NCBI RefSeq assembly: GCF_020164785.1
Contig: NZ_JAIUGX010000005.1
Span: forward strand, 248,001-312,000
DNA from: Mesorhizobium sp. ES1-1
GTDB lineage: Bacteria; Pseudomonadota; Alphaproteobacteria; Rhizobiales; Rhizobiaceae
Length of the DNA: 64,000 nucleotides
Reading direction: 5' to 3'
Shown here: piece after piece, positions 1-8,962 of the stretch
How the letters are laid out: each line of letters opens with the position of its first letter
Position numbering within the stretch: the stretch's first letter is position 1
Notes under the pieces: generated by a model
Told to the model about the DNA's origin: nothing
Database searches by the model: none
What the model saw: the letters and a program-made list of their open reading frames with translations, nothing else
Made by a program: the position numbers and the translations under genes

Positions 1-2031
1 ATTGACAACGTCATTCCCGCACTGGCGCTGGTGGCCACGGTTCTGATCATGGTCTGGATCATTCCGGGCTTCCTGTCGGTCGGGACGTTCTCGGATCTTG
101 CCCGGCAGTTGTCCGAGTTCGGGCTGGTCGCACTGGCGCTGACGATCGTCATCCTGTCGGGCGGGATCGACCTCTCGGTCGGTTCGATGTTCGCGCTTTG
201 CGTGCTGGCCGCCTTGGTGTCGATGAATGTGCTCGGCCTGCCGGTCGGCGTGGCGCTGGCGGCGACGCTTGCCACGGGCATTGTCTGCGGCCTCCTGAAC
301 GGGGTCCTGATCGGCTATCTCAGGCTGCGCGCCTTCATCACCACGCTGGTGACGCTGGTCATCTACCGCGCGCTCTACGACATCATCTTCCCGCGCGTGG
401 CCAGCGCGATCGTCGGTTCGATGCCGGTGTCACCGACATGGGACCTGATCGGCTTCGGATCGTTCCACGGCGTGCCCGTCTCATTCATCATCTTCGTGGT
501 GATCGCTGTGGGCGCGCATATCCTTCTGTCTCGCCTGAGGCCAGGCTGGCGCCTGCGCGCCGTCGGCGGTGCGCGCCGCTCCGCCTACAATGCCGGCATC
601 AACGTCAAGCTCACCGTCTGCCTCGCCTATGTCGCCTCGGGCATACTGACGGCGACGGCGGCCTTCCTGTTCTCCGCCCGGCTCGGCAGCACCGGCGCCG
701 ACACTGGCATCGGGATGGAGATCGCGGTGCTGACGGCGGTCGTGCTGGGTGGCGTTTCGCTCGGCGGCGGCCGCGGCTCGGTCGGCAATGCGGTGATCGG
801 CTCGATCCTGGTGCTGATCCTGACCAGCGGCCTCATCCGCCTGTCGATGCCCGGCTCGGTCAACCAGCTGATCCTCGGCCTGGTCTTGATCGCGGCGGTG
901 CTCTTCGACGCCAAATGGGTAAAGAACCGCGGCAAGCTCCTGAACAAGGTCTATATATCGCCGACCTACCTGAAGCTTGCCGAGCAGAAAGCCCGCGACG
1001 AGAACGACGTGCTGGCCGTCAACGACAGGCTTGGCGCCACGCAACTGATCGGGCTGGGTCAGGTCGAAGGGCCCGAAGACGTGGTGCTCGACCGGGACGA
1101 CAATCTCTACACGGGTACCCGGCACGGCACGATCGTGCGCTTCCTGGCGCCCGACTATGCGCGCAGCGAGGTTTTCGCCCGCATCGGCGGTCACCCGCTG
1201 GGTCTCGCCTTCGCGCCGAATGGCGATCTGCTGACCTGCGTCGGCGGCATGGGCGTCTACCGCGTCGCGCCCGATGGCAAGGTCGCGAAGGTCACCGATG
1301 AAACCAACCGCAGCCTGCTCTCGGTGATCGACGATTCCCGCTTGCGGCTTCCCGACGACCTCGACGTCGCGCCCGACGGGCGCATCTTCTTCAGCGAGGC
1401 GACGATCCGCTATGAAATGTCGGAATGGGCGGTCGATGCGCTGGAGGGCAGGGGCAATGGCCGCCTGATCTGCCATGACCCGAAGACCGGCTCGACGCGC
1501 ACCATGCTGCGCGGCCTGATCTTCCCCAATGGCGTCACCATCTGCCGCGACGGCCAGTCGCTGCTGTTCGCCGAGACCTGGGCGTGCCGCATCAACCGCT
1601 ATTGGTTCGACGGGCCCAACAAGGGCAAGCGTGAAATCTTTCTCGACAATCTTCCCGGCTATCCCGACAACCTCAACCGCGGCTCGGACGGCACCTACTG
1701 GATCGCGCTGCTCGGCATGCGCACCAAGACCTTCGACCTGGCGATGCGCAAGCCCGCCTTCCGCCGCCGCATGGCCAGGCGCATCGCCGCCGATGAATGG
1801 ATGTTTCCCAACATCAATCGCGGCTGCGTGCTGCGCGTCTCGGCAAGCGGCGAGATCATCGACGCGCTGTGGGATCAAGCCGGCGAGAACCATCCCTCGA
1901 TCACCTCGACCTGCGAGCACAAGGGCTGGCTCTATCTCGGCGGTGTGTCCAACAACCGCATCGGCCGCGTCCGCATCGAAGGCGCCGACCCGGAATGGAC
2001 ATCGCAGGGCGATTATTGGGGGAAGCGCTGA
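1..2031 (+). CDS. ABC permease fused to a strictosidine-synthase-like beta-propeller (5' end cut by window)
   Basis: The reading frame is open from base 1, so the true start lies upstream; GTG at 31 is internal. The first ~310 residues are an RbsC/AraH-type inner-membrane permease with repeated hydrophobic segments and the SGGIDLSVGS family motif. After a ~35-residue linker the rest resembles the APMAP/strictosidine-synthase-like propeller family: GPEDVVLD, GGHPLGLAF, PDDLDVAPDG, FPNGV and LPGYPDN. In related propellers such Glu/Asn/Asp positions hold a metal and support lactonase or arylesterase activity. The fusion suggests uptake joined to hydrolysis or ligand capture; which face of the membrane carries the propeller is not settled. 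It overlaps the next gene by one base. A paralogue with the same fusion lies at 8963-11098. Confidence 0.9.
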   Translation: MDNVIPALALVATVLIMVWIIPGFLSVGTFSDLARQLSEFGLVALALTIVILSGGIDLSVGSMFALCVLAALVSMNVLGLPVGVALAATLATGIVCGLLNGVLIGYLRLRAFITTLVTLVIYRALYDIIFPRVASAIVGSMPVSPTWDLIGFGSFHGVPVSFIIFVVIAVGAHILLSRLRPGWRLRAVGGARRSAYNAGINVKLTVCLAYVASGILTATAAFLFSARLGSTGADTGIGMEIAVLTAVVLGGVSLGGGRGSVGNAVIGSILVLILTSGLIRLSMPGSVNQLILGLVLIAAVLFDAKWVKNRGKLLNKVYISPTYLKLAEQKARDENDVLAVNDRLGATQLIGLGQVEGPEDVVLDRDDNLYTGTRHGTIVRFLAPDYARSEVFARIGGHPLGLAFAPNGDLLTCVGGMGVYRVAPDGKVAKVTDETNRSLLSVIDDSRLRLPDDLDVAPDGRIFFSEATIRYEMSEWAVDALEGRGNGRLICHDPKTGSTRTMLRGLIFPNGVTICRDGQSLLFAETWACRINRYWFDGPNKGKREIFLDNLPGYPDNLNRGSDGTYWIALLGMRTKTFDLAMRKPAFRRRMARRIAADEWMFPNINRGCVLRVSASGEIIDALWDQAGENHPSITSTCEHKGWLYLGGVSNNRIGRVRIEGADPEWTSQGDYWGKR

Positions 2032-3137
2032 TGGGCCTTGGCGCCTTTGTCCGCGGGCTGTTCACGTCCGGCGACGCCGGCATCAGCGTTCCGGCGATGG
2101 ACGGCATCTTCAAGCCGAACAACCGGCTGGAGGAGGCCGAGCGCCTGCTGTCGCTTCCGACAATCGACAATCTTGCCGCGACCTCAGGCGGCTTGCTGTG
2201 CAGTGCCGGGCCCAGGCTGTTGCGGATCGATACGAATGGCGCCAGCGTGGCAGCGGTCGAAATCGCGGCCTTTTCCGCGCCAATCACCTTTGTCGCCTCG
2301 GCCCCGGATGGGCGGCTAGCTGTCGGCGTCGAGGGCGACGGACTACACGTCGGCCAGCCGGGCGGGTGGCAGCGCGTCGATCTGCAGGGCGCGAACCGGT
2401 CCTGCCTGACAGCCGGTGCTTTCGCGCCTGATGGCACGCTTTTCGTCTGCGTCGGCTCCCGCGACCATCCGGCGCGCGACTGGAAACGCGATCTGATGGA
2501 GGGTGGCGCCAGCGGCGTGCTGGTCGCGGTCGGCGCGACCGACGGATCAAGTCGGGTGATCGCGAGCGGGCTGGCCTTTCCCAACGGTGTCGCACTGCTC
2601 GGCGACGGTCGCCTGGCGGTCAGCGAAAGCTGGCGCCACCGCATCGTCGCGCTCGACCCGAAATCCGCGTCGCGTCCGGTGGCCATGTTAGAAGATCTGC
2701 CGGCCTATCCGTCGCGGCTTTCGCCGGCTTCCGGCGGCGGCCTGTGGATGGCGCTGTTCGCGCCGCGCCGGCAGTTGTTCGAACTGGTGCTGCGCGAGCA
2801 CGACTATCGCCGCGAGATGATGGCGACGATCGATCCCGACGAATGGATCGGACCGGAGCTTGCTGGATCGGCCAGGCCCGACCAGCCGCTCAGCCAGGGT
2901 TCGGTGCGACAGATGGGCGTGCTGAAGCCATGGGCGCCGTCGCGCTCTTATGGCCTCGTCGCTCGTTGCGACGAGAACGGCGTACCGCGGGAAAGCTGGC
3001 ACAGCCGCGCCGACGGGGCCATGCACGGCATCACCTCCGTGTGGGAACATGGCGGCGACGTCTATGCCACCTCGCGCGGATCGGGCACGCTGCTGCGCCT
3101 GGCTGCGACAAATGACGGCGGGTCCGCGCATGGATGA
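2031..3137 (+). CDS. Stand-alone strictosidine-synthase-like/SMP-30-type propeller
   Basis: The 368-residue protein begins at an ATG overlapping the previous stop (TGATG), which implies translational coupling. It shows repeated propeller strands and family blocks such as LAFPNGVALLGDGRLAVSES, DLPAYPSRLS and a C-terminal block ending in HGITSVWEHGGDVY. No signal peptide is visible, so it is probably cytoplasmic or membrane-associated with the fused permease. The metal-ligand blocks are more degenerate than in the fusion protein (PAYPSRL where the fusion has PGYPDNL), so it may bind ligand rather than catalyse. The substrate is unknown. It overlaps the ATPase gene by 8 bases. The equivalent gene in the second cassette is 11098-12141. 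Confidence 0.8.
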   Translation: MGLGAFVRGLFTSGDAGISVPAMDGIFKPNNRLEEAERLLSLPTIDNLAATSGGLLCSAGPRLLRIDTNGASVAAVEIAAFSAPITFVASAPDGRLAVGVEGDGLHVGQPGGWQRVDLQGANRSCLTAGAFAPDGTLFVCVGSRDHPARDWKRDLMEGGASGVLVAVGATDGSSRVIASGLAFPNGVALLGDGRLAVSESWRHRIVALDPKSASRPVAMLEDLPAYPSRLSPASGGGLWMALFAPRRQLFELVLREHDYRREMMATIDPDEWIGPELAGSARPDQPLSQGSVRQMGVLKPWAPSRSYGLVARCDENGVPRESWHSRADGAMHGITSVWEHGGDVYATSRGSGTLLRLAATNDGGSAHG

Positions 3138-4629
3138 GATCGTCGAGTTTCGCAAGGCGACCAAGGAATTCCGCGGCAATGCGGCGGTTCGCGACGTCGA
3201 TTTCACGCTGCGGCGCGGCGAAGTGCACGCCTTGCTCGGCGAAAACGGCGCCGGCAAGTCGACGCTGACCAAGGTGCTGGCCGGCCTCTATCCGCTGACC
3301 TCGGGCGACATGCTGCTCGACGGCAAGCCGGTGAATTTCTCGTCCCCCGCCGAGGCCATGAAGCATGGCATAGCCATGGTCTTCCAGGAGACCAACCTCG
3401 TTCCCTCCATGAACGTGGCCCAGAACATCTTTCTAGGCGACGAGGGGTTTTTCAACCGGCTGCGCGGCGTCAACATCAGGGCGCAGCAACATCTCCAGCG
3501 CCTGAACTTCCATGTCGAGCCGACGGCCCTGGTCTCGACGCTGGGCGCGGCCAAGAAGCAGATGGTCGAGATCGCCCGCGCCGTCCACCACAAGGCGCGC
3601 ATCTTCATCTTCGACGAACCGACCGCCACGCTGACGCCGGAAGAGAAGCAGCACTTCTTCGCCCTGGTCGAGCGGCTGAAGGGCGAGGGCGCCTCCGTCA
3701 TCTTCATCTCCCATGCGCTGGAGGAGGCGCTGTCGATCGCCGATCGCATCAGCGTGCTGCGCGACGGGGCGCTGATCGTCACCGGCGATGCAAGCGATTT
3801 CACCCGCGAGAAGATCGTCCAGGCCATGGTCGGTCGGCAGCTGACCGCCACGCTCTATGGCGACGATGCCGCCAGGCGTGTCGCGCGCTCTCCCGGCGAA
3901 AAGGTGCTGGCGCTCGAGAATGTCTCGATGGGCAAGGCCGTCCGCAGCGCCACCCTGTCCGTGTTTGCCGGGCAGATCACCGGTCTCTTCGGGCTGGTCG
4001 GAGCCGGCCGCACCGAAATGATGAAGATTGCCGCCGGCGTTCTGAAGCGCGATGTCTTCCATGGCGGTCGCATCAAGCTGCGTGGCGAGACGGTGCGCTT
4101 TCGCGTGCCGCGCCAGGCCGTGCGCCGTGGCGTCGCCTATATTACCGAGGACCGCAAGCTCGACGGCCTGTTCGACACGATGGGTGTCGCCCAGAACGTG
4201 TTCCTGGGCAAGCTGGCGAAGGGATCCAATCCGGTTTCGCTGATCGGCATGAGCGAGGCAAGGCGGCAATCGGCCGAATGGATCGAGGCGATGAAGGTTC
4301 GCTCGATCGGCGGCGACGCCAGGGTCGTGGAACTGTCGGGCGGCAACCAGCAGAAGGTGGTGATCGCCAAATCGCTGATCCAGGAGCCGTCGCTGATCAT
4401 CTTCGACGAGCCGACGCGCGGCGTCGATGTCGGCGCGATCGCGGAGATCCACCGGATGATCGAGAAACTCGCGGATGCGGGCGCCGCCGTCGTCGTCATC
4501 TCGTCCTATCTGCCCGAAATCCTCAATCTGTCGGACCGCATCCTGGTCGCGCGCCAGGGGCGCATCGTCGAGGAGATGACCATCGACGAGGCGTCCGAAG
4601 AAAAGATCATGTATGCGGCCGTCCACTGA
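3130..4629 (+). CDS. Sugar-type ABC transporter ATPase, two nucleotide-binding domains (RbsA/MglA family)
   Basis: At 499 residues this is the usual length for the RbsA/MglA/AraG family, whose single chain carries two ATPase domains. The N-terminal domain has Walker A GENGAGKST and Walker B IFIFDEPTATLT. The C-terminal domain has the degenerate P-loop GLVGAGRTE, signature LSGGNQQK and Walker B LIIFDEPTRGVD, the normal asymmetry of this family. It should power the permease fusion at 1-2031. It starts inside the propeller gene and overlaps the lyase gene at its end, so the four genes form one tightly packed unit. Confidence 0.95.
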   Translation: MDEIVEFRKATKEFRGNAAVRDVDFTLRRGEVHALLGENGAGKSTLTKVLAGLYPLTSGDMLLDGKPVNFSSPAEAMKHGIAMVFQETNLVPSMNVAQNIFLGDEGFFNRLRGVNIRAQQHLQRLNFHVEPTALVSTLGAAKKQMVEIARAVHHKARIFIFDEPTATLTPEEKQHFFALVERLKGEGASVIFISHALEEALSIADRISVLRDGALIVTGDASDFTREKIVQAMVGRQLTATLYGDDAARRVARSPGEKVLALENVSMGKAVRSATLSVFAGQITGLFGLVGAGRTEMMKIAAGVLKRDVFHGGRIKLRGETVRFRVPRQAVRRGVAYITEDRKLDGLFDTMGVAQNVFLGKLAKGSNPVSLIGMSEARRQSAEWIEAMKVRSIGGDARVVELSGGNQQKVVIAKSLIQEPSLIIFDEPTRGVDVGAIAEIHRMIEKLADAGAAVVVISSYLPEILNLSDRILVARQGRIVEEMTIDEASEEKIMYAAVH

Positions 4630-5500
4630 ACGCAGCGGAGCCAAGCGACAGGCTACGATCGTCGAGGTCGGCCCGCGCGACGGGCTGCAGAACGAGAAGC
4701 GGCTTGTCTCGACGGACCAGAAGCTGAAGCTTATCGGCATACTGGCCGATTGCGGTTTCGCCCGCATCGAGGCGACGGCCTTCGTTTCCCCGAAATGGGT
4801 GCCTCAGATGGCCGACCATGGCGCGGTGATGCGCGGCGCGGCCCGGCGCGCCGGGCTCGTCCTTTCCGCCCTGGTGCCCAATGAGCAGGGCGCGCGGGCG
4901 GCGATCGCGGCGGGCGCCCAGGAATTGGCTGTGTTCACCAGCGCCTCGGAGACGTTTTCGATGCGCAATACCAATTGCAGCATCGAGGATGGTCTGGCCC
5001 GCTTCGTGCCGGTGATCGCACTGGCCGCCGAGCACGGCCTGCCGGTGCGCGGCTATGTATCCTGCGCGGTCGATTGCCCCTATGAAGGCCCGATCCAGCC
5101 CGGCGCCGCGGCAAAGGTCGTGGCGAGGCTGCGCGACCTCGGCTGCGCGGAGATCGCGGTCGCCGACACGATCGGCAAGGCAACGCCCGATCGTGTGCAC
5201 GCCATGGTGCTGGCCGCCCTCGAAGAGGCGGAGGCCGAGCAACTTGCCGGCCACTTCCACGATACGGGTGGAATGGCGCTGGCCAATGTCGACGCCGCCT
5301 GGGATCTCGGGCTGAGGGTCTTCGATTCCTCCGTCGGCGGGCTTGGCGGTTGTCCCTACGCGCCGGGCGCGGCCGGCAATCTGCGCAGCGGCGCGCTGGT
5401 TGGGCATTTCGCGGCGAGGGGCATCGAAACCGGCATCGATCAAGCTCTGCTGGCTTCCCTGGAAGACAGGCTTGCAGCGGTCATTTTCAGCGAGCAATAA
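4613..5500 (+). CDS. Hydroxymethylglutaryl-CoA lyase-like protein
   Basis: The 295-residue protein belongs to the HMGL-like TIM-barrel family, which cleaves 3-hydroxy-3-methylglutaryl-CoA and related 3-hydroxy-3-alkyl-glutaryl-CoA esters to acetoacetate or acetate plus an acyl-CoA. Key residues are present: VGPRDGLQNE with Arg22 and Asp23, HFHDT with His214 and His216, and the flexible-loop cysteine Cys247 in GGCPYAPGA. The ATG at 4613 lies 17 bases inside the transporter ATPase gene, so lyase and transporter are co-expressed. This links the imported compound to a branched CoA-ester pathway such as leucine, isoprenoid or terpene-type catabolism. The exact substrate cannot be told from sequence. 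Confidence 0.9.
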   Translation: MRPSTERSGAKRQATIVEVGPRDGLQNEKRLVSTDQKLKLIGILADCGFARIEATAFVSPKWVPQMADHGAVMRGAARRAGLVLSALVPNEQGARAAIAAGAQELAVFTSASETFSMRNTNCSIEDGLARFVPVIALAAEHGLPVRGYVSCAVDCPYEGPIQPGAAAKVVARLRDLGCAEIAVADTIGKATPDRVHAMVLAALEEAEAEQLAGHFHDTGGMALANVDAAWDLGLRVFDSSVGGLGGCPYAPGAAGNLRSGALVGHFAARGIETGIDQALLASLEDRLAAVIFSEQ

Positions 5501-5805
5501 AGATCTCCGGGTGCGTTTGCGGGAGTCGCGTCCAAGCCAGATCGCGTACCGGCAATCGCAGGCCCCCGCTGCCGATCACCGAAGGCGCAACACGTCCCCG
5601 CCGCCCGGTCGCCCATCCTACATTCACTATCAGGCCAGTGAAGATTGACTTGGATGGCGCGTTGGTCGATCCTTTGAATGCGTCGAATTGCCAGGCCCGC
5701 CGCGGCAGGCAAGGGAAATGGACGCAAGTGGCGTCGCTTGTTAAGGGGTGCATTGGTTGGTCCGCTGGGACGGCGCGATCCACTCGGCAGTGAAGTGGAA
5801 GGATA
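5501..5805. other. Intergenic region before tetR
   Basis: About 305 bases between the lyase gene and the TetR gene. It holds one strong copy of the shared 20-bp operator at 5623-5642 and no convincing reading frame on either strand. The tetR promoter probably lies near that operator, which would give a leader of over 100 bases, but no clear -10 box could be assigned. Confidence 0.5.
5623..5642. promoter_or_regulatory. TetR-type operator, site A (upstream of tetR)
   Basis: TTCACT-ATCAGGCC-AGTGAA, a perfect 6-bp inverted repeat with an 8-base spacer. The same arrangement occurs at 6698, 15353 and, weaker, 13696. It lies 163 bases before the TetR start, which suggests autoregulation. Confidence 0.65.
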
Positions 5806-6498
5806 ATGGGATTGTCTCAGGAAAGCGGCGCGAGGCGCAAGCGTGGCACCAAGGCCGAGCAACGGGCCGAGACGATCGAGCAGATTCTCGACACCGCCGA
5901 ATATCTGTTCTCGAAGCATGGGCTTCACGGGGTCGCCCTCAAGGATGTCGCCAAGGCCATCGGCGTGCATCACACGCTGATCAACTACTATTTCACCGAC
6001 AAGAAGATGCTGTTCGATGCCGTCTTTGCGCGCAGGGCGGCGGTCACCAGCGACCGGCGCATGAAGGCGCTGGCCGATTACGATGAAGCGACGAAAGGCA
6101 AGCCCACGGTGGAAGGCGCGTTGCATGCCTTCCTCGACACCGATCTCGACCTCTACATCGAAGGCGACGAGGGCTGGAAGAACTATGCGGCGCTTGGCGC
6201 CCAGGTTGCGAACACGCCGCAATGGGGCGCCGAACTGATGGACAAGCATTTCGATCCGGTGGTGCTGCGGCTGATCGAACTGCTCAAGAAGGCGCTTCCC
6301 GGCTCCGCCGAGGAGGACATTTTCTGGGGTTATCATTTCGTCACCGGCGCGTTGATGCTCACCCTTGCGAGAACCGGCCGTATCGACAAGCTGTCGGGCG
6401 GTTTATGCCAGTCGGATGACTTCGTCGCCGTCAAGCAAAGGATGGCGACCTTCATGGCCGCGGGCATCCGCTCCATCTGCGTCAAGCCGGCGACCTGA
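5806..6498 (+). CDS. TetR/AcrR-family regulator, probable local regulator of the transport/CoA island
   Basis: The 230-residue protein has a basic N-terminal tail, then a TetR helix-turn-helix at about residues 25-70 (ILDTAEYLFSKHGLHGVALKDVAKAIGVHHTLINYYFTDK, broken here only by helix turns). The C-terminal part is a helical ligand domain. TetR members in CoA-ester pathways usually repress and release DNA on binding an acyl-CoA or pathway intermediate. It sits between the two transport cassettes. An operator-like motif precedes it and three downstream units, making it the obvious candidate regulator. Identity of the inducer is unknown. Confidence 0.9.
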   Translation: MGLSQESGARRKRGTKAEQRAETIEQILDTAEYLFSKHGLHGVALKDVAKAIGVHHTLINYYFTDKKMLFDAVFARRAAVTSDRRMKALADYDEATKGKPTVEGALHAFLDTDLDLYIEGDEGWKNYAALGAQVANTPQWGAELMDKHFDPVVLRLIELLKKALPGSAEEDIFWGYHFVTGALMLTLARTGRIDKLSGGLCQSDDFVAVKQRMATFMAAGIRSICVKPAT

Positions 6499-6697
6499 AG
6501 CCAAGGCAAAGCTCGCATTCGTCGCCACTTGGCCGGCTGACACTGGCGTTGGCGGGCTAACGCTACCGTCATCCGTGTCCCACTGCAGCTGAGGCGCCTG
6601 CGCTCCTGGCGATCCTGTTGCAGCCCGAGCCTTTCATCCTCCGCAATTGCTGAGTGCTGCGAACGCAGTGGCATGTCCAGCGCTGTGAACAATGATA

Positions 6698-6735
6698 TTC
6701 GCTATCTTGTTAGTGAATGTAGTTCTTGCTATCAC
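6698..6735 (+). promoter_or_regulatory. Promoter and TetR-type operator, site B (second transport operon)
   Basis: TTCGCT-ATCTTGTT-AGTGAA at 6698-6717 matches the shared operator. A -35-like TTGTTA (6707-6712), 17-base spacer and -10-like TATCAC (6730-6735) overlap it, so a bound repressor would cover the -35 box. The next start codon with a strong Shine-Dalgarno is at 6756. Confidence 0.6.
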
Positions 6736-6755
6736 TTCGCCTGGGAGGAGAGGAC

Positions 6756-6869
6756 ATGTCACGCAAGCCAAGGATTGCGAGCGTCATCCGCGCGTATCGC
6801 GCGATGAGCCCTGCATTGCTCCTCCTGCGGGCCGTCACGCGTCCCGCGCTTGGGCGGTGCCTGCCGTGA
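6756..6869 (+). CDS. Candidate 37-residue upstream peptide coupled to the permease gene
   Basis: ATG at 6756 follows a strong ribosome-binding site (GGGAGGAGAGGAC) directly behind promoter site B. The frame runs 37 codons, and its TGA (6867-6869) overlaps a GTG start for the permease (6866) as GTGA. The peptide is Arg-rich at both ends with a short hydrophobic centre (MSPALLLL). It could be a translational-coupling leader, a small protein, or the remains of a longer permease N-terminus after a frameshift. No family is recognised. Confidence 0.4.
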   Translation: MSRKPRIASVIRAYRAMSPALLLLRAVTRPALGRCLP

Positions 6870-7873
6870 CGGCAACGGCTCTCTCGAAAATGGTCGGCAG
6901 CCGCGAGGGCGGCATTCTCGAACGTGTCGTGCTGGCCGTGACTTTCGGGCTGGTCGTCCTGTTTGCCGTCTTCATCGATGGGTTTGCGACGACGGGAAAC
7001 CTCCGGGTCGTGCTGTCGAATTCCGCCTCGCTGGTGATGCTCAGCTGCGGCATGGCCGTGGTGATCATTTCGCGAGGCCTCGATCTTTCCCTCATCGCCC
7101 AGATGGTGGCGGGCGCGACCATCTTCAGCGTCATGGTCTCAGGCGGCAGCCCCGCATCCGTGGCGCTGCTGGTCGCGATCGTCGCCATGGCTCTTGTCGG
7201 CTTCGTCAACGCGTTCCTGATCGCCTATGTGGGGATCTCGGCCATGCTGGCGACGCTGGCCTCGGCGATGTTCGTCACCGGCGTGTTCCGCTTCGCCATC
7301 CTGCGCGGCGAATTCATCCTGCTGCTGCCGAAGTCGAACCCCGCTGTGATGTTCCTGGCCGGGAACATCCTTCCCGGCGTGACGGTGCCGGTGGCGCTGA
7401 TGATCGTCACCCTGATCGCGACCGCGCTGCTGCTGAAGGTGTCGACGGCGGGCAGCGTCATCTACGCCATGGGCGACAATTACCAGGCTGCCCGCCTGAC
7501 CGGCCTGCCGGTGCGACGGGCAACCGTCATCGTCTATGTCTTTGCCTCGATCACCGCGCTTCTGGCCGGTCTCGTCACCTCGGCGGCAAGCGGCGCGGTC
7601 GACTTCCGCACCGTCAGCAGCGGAACCCTTTTGTTCGACGTGATCCTGGTGGTGGTGCTGGGCGGCATACCGCTCAGGGGCGGGCGCGGCGGCATCAGGA
7701 ACATTCTTATCGGCGCGGCCCTGATCGCCGTCCTGCGCAATGGCATGACGCTGATGAACTTCACCACCCAGACGCAGGACGCGCTGCGGGGGCTGGTCCT
7801 GATCCTGGCGATCGTCATCGATAATTACCTCAACCCCAGGGATACCGAAACCGACACTGTCGGCGATCTCTAA
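6866..7873 (+). CDS. Sugar-type ABC transporter permease (RbsC family)
   Basis: GTG at 6866, overlapping the stop of the upstream peptide, gives 335 residues; an in-frame ATG at 6890 is the alternative. The frame is open further upstream, but that stretch is promoter and leader. The protein has about ten hydrophobic segments and the family motif ISRGLDLSL, with VVLGGIPLRGGRGG near the C-terminus as in RbsC/YtfT permeases. Unlike its partner at 8963 it has no propeller domain. With the fused permease it would form the heterodimeric membrane channel of the second cassette. Confidence 0.9.
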   Translation: MTATALSKMVGSREGGILERVVLAVTFGLVVLFAVFIDGFATTGNLRVVLSNSASLVMLSCGMAVVIISRGLDLSLIAQMVAGATIFSVMVSGGSPASVALLVAIVAMALVGFVNAFLIAYVGISAMLATLASAMFVTGVFRFAILRGEFILLLPKSNPAVMFLAGNILPGVTVPVALMIVTLIATALLLKVSTAGSVIYAMGDNYQAARLTGLPVRRATVIVYVFASITALLAGLVTSAASGAVDFRTVSSGTLLFDVILVVVLGGIPLRGGRGGIRNILIGAALIAVLRNGMTLMNFTTQTQDALRGLVLILAIVIDNYLNPRDTETDTVGDL

Positions 7874-7899
7874 GACTGAAAACAACCAAGGAGGAGAAC

Positions 7900-8889
7900 A
7901 TGGACTACACAATCGTGAAACGCATCCGCGGCGCGGCAATGGCGCTGGTGCTGAGCGCTTCCGTGGCGCTCGGCTCGGCCGGAACGACGTCGGCCGGAAC
8001 CGATATCGCCGGCAAGAAGGTGATCTTCATCCCGATCGCCATGGGCATCTCGCTCACCGAAGGCTGGGCGCGCCGCATGAAGGAGGATGCGGCGCTTCAT
8101 GGCTACACGCTGGAAATCCGCGACCCGGCCTTCAGTAGCAGCGCGATGGCCGAACTGCTGGCCAAGGCGATCAGCGAGAAGCCCGACGTTCTCGTCGTCC
8201 ACAATCCGACCGTCCAGCTGCTGGCGCGGCAGATCAAGCAGGCCGAGGCCGCCGGCATCAAGGTGCTGCAGCTCAACCTGCAGTCCAACCAGCCTTCCTC
8301 CGCCTTCGTCGGCGCCAACTGGACGCGCATCGGCCATGACGTCGCCGAGGACATCGTCAAGGAATGCGGCGCCGGCTCCGGCAAATCGGGCAAGGTGGCG
8401 ATCATCCCCGGACAGCTGACGGCGGCCGACAGCGTCATGCTGAACGATGCCGCCTTCAAGGTGTTCAAGGACCATCCGGAAATCCAGGTCGTCTCCAACC
8501 AGGCGTCCGACTGGGAGCCCGAGAAGGCGCGCCAGATCACCGCGACCGTGCTGCAGCAGAACCCCGACCTTTGCGCCATCTTCGGCCATTGGGACGTCCA
8601 TACGATGGGCGCCGGCCACGCCGTCAAGGACGCCGGGCTCGAGGACAAGGTGCTGGTCTACGCCACGGGCGGCGGCGACAACGTCACCTGCAAGGCGGTT
8701 GAGGACAAGATCCTCGACCGCGTGTGGAGCTACGACGCCGACGGCCAGGGCCGCGATGCGGCCACGATGATCGACCTGCTGCTGCAGGGAGCTTCCGCGA
8801 AGGACGGCTCCATGCTCAGCGTGGATTCGCCCATGAAGATCATCAAGGCTGGGCCGACATACGACGCCAGCCTGTGCTGGAAAATGTAA
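7900..8889 (+). CDS. Periplasmic substrate-binding protein, sugar ABC type (Peripla_BP_4/RbsB-like)
   Basis: The 329-residue protein follows AAGGAGGAGAAC-ATG and starts with a Sec-type signal (about residues 1-32, ending near SAG). The mature part has the two-lobe RbsB-like pattern: a first strand KKVIFIPIAMGISLTEGW, ADSVMLNDAAFKVF, and a hinge region with ATGGGDNVTCKAVEDK. It would deliver the ligand to the permease pair of this cassette. The ligand cannot be read from sequence; this fold binds sugars, autoinducers and other small polar molecules. It is the only binding protein of the two cassettes inside the window. Confidence 0.9.
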   Translation: MDYTIVKRIRGAAMALVLSASVALGSAGTTSAGTDIAGKKVIFIPIAMGISLTEGWARRMKEDAALHGYTLEIRDPAFSSSAMAELLAKAISEKPDVLVVHNPTVQLLARQIKQAEAAGIKVLQLNLQSNQPSSAFVGANWTRIGHDVAEDIVKECGAGSGKSGKVAIIPGQLTAADSVMLNDAAFKVFKDHPEIQVVSNQASDWEPEKARQITATVLQQNPDLCAIFGHWDVHTMGAGHAVKDAGLEDKVLVYATGGGDNVTCKAVEDKILDRVWSYDADGQGRDAATMIDLLLQGASAKDGSMLSVDSPMKIIKAGPTYDASLCWKM

Positions 8890-8919
8890 GCGGCGGCCGA
8901 TCGTCAGAATAACACGCGT

Positions 8920-8940
8920 GCGGGGCTCCCGGAGCCCCGC
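8920..8940 (+). other. Stem-loop between binding protein and permease genes
   Basis: A 9-bp GC stem (GCGGGGCTC / GAGCCCCGC) with a 3-base loop and no following T-run. Such hairpins behind binding-protein genes commonly protect the upstream message and lower permease expression. Confidence 0.65.
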
Positions 8941-8962
8941 CGTCCATCGCCTGGAAAGCGCC

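Noticed and set aside
481..1920. 479-codon minus-strand frame opposite the first permease fusion
   Set aside because: It mirrors a well-supported family protein, shows His/Gln/Arg/Asp-rich antisense composition and lacks a ribosome-binding site; long antisense frames are expected at this GC.
5780..5800. Additional AGTGAA near the tetR start as a second operator
   Set aside because: Only the right half matches; the left half at the required 8-base spacing does not.
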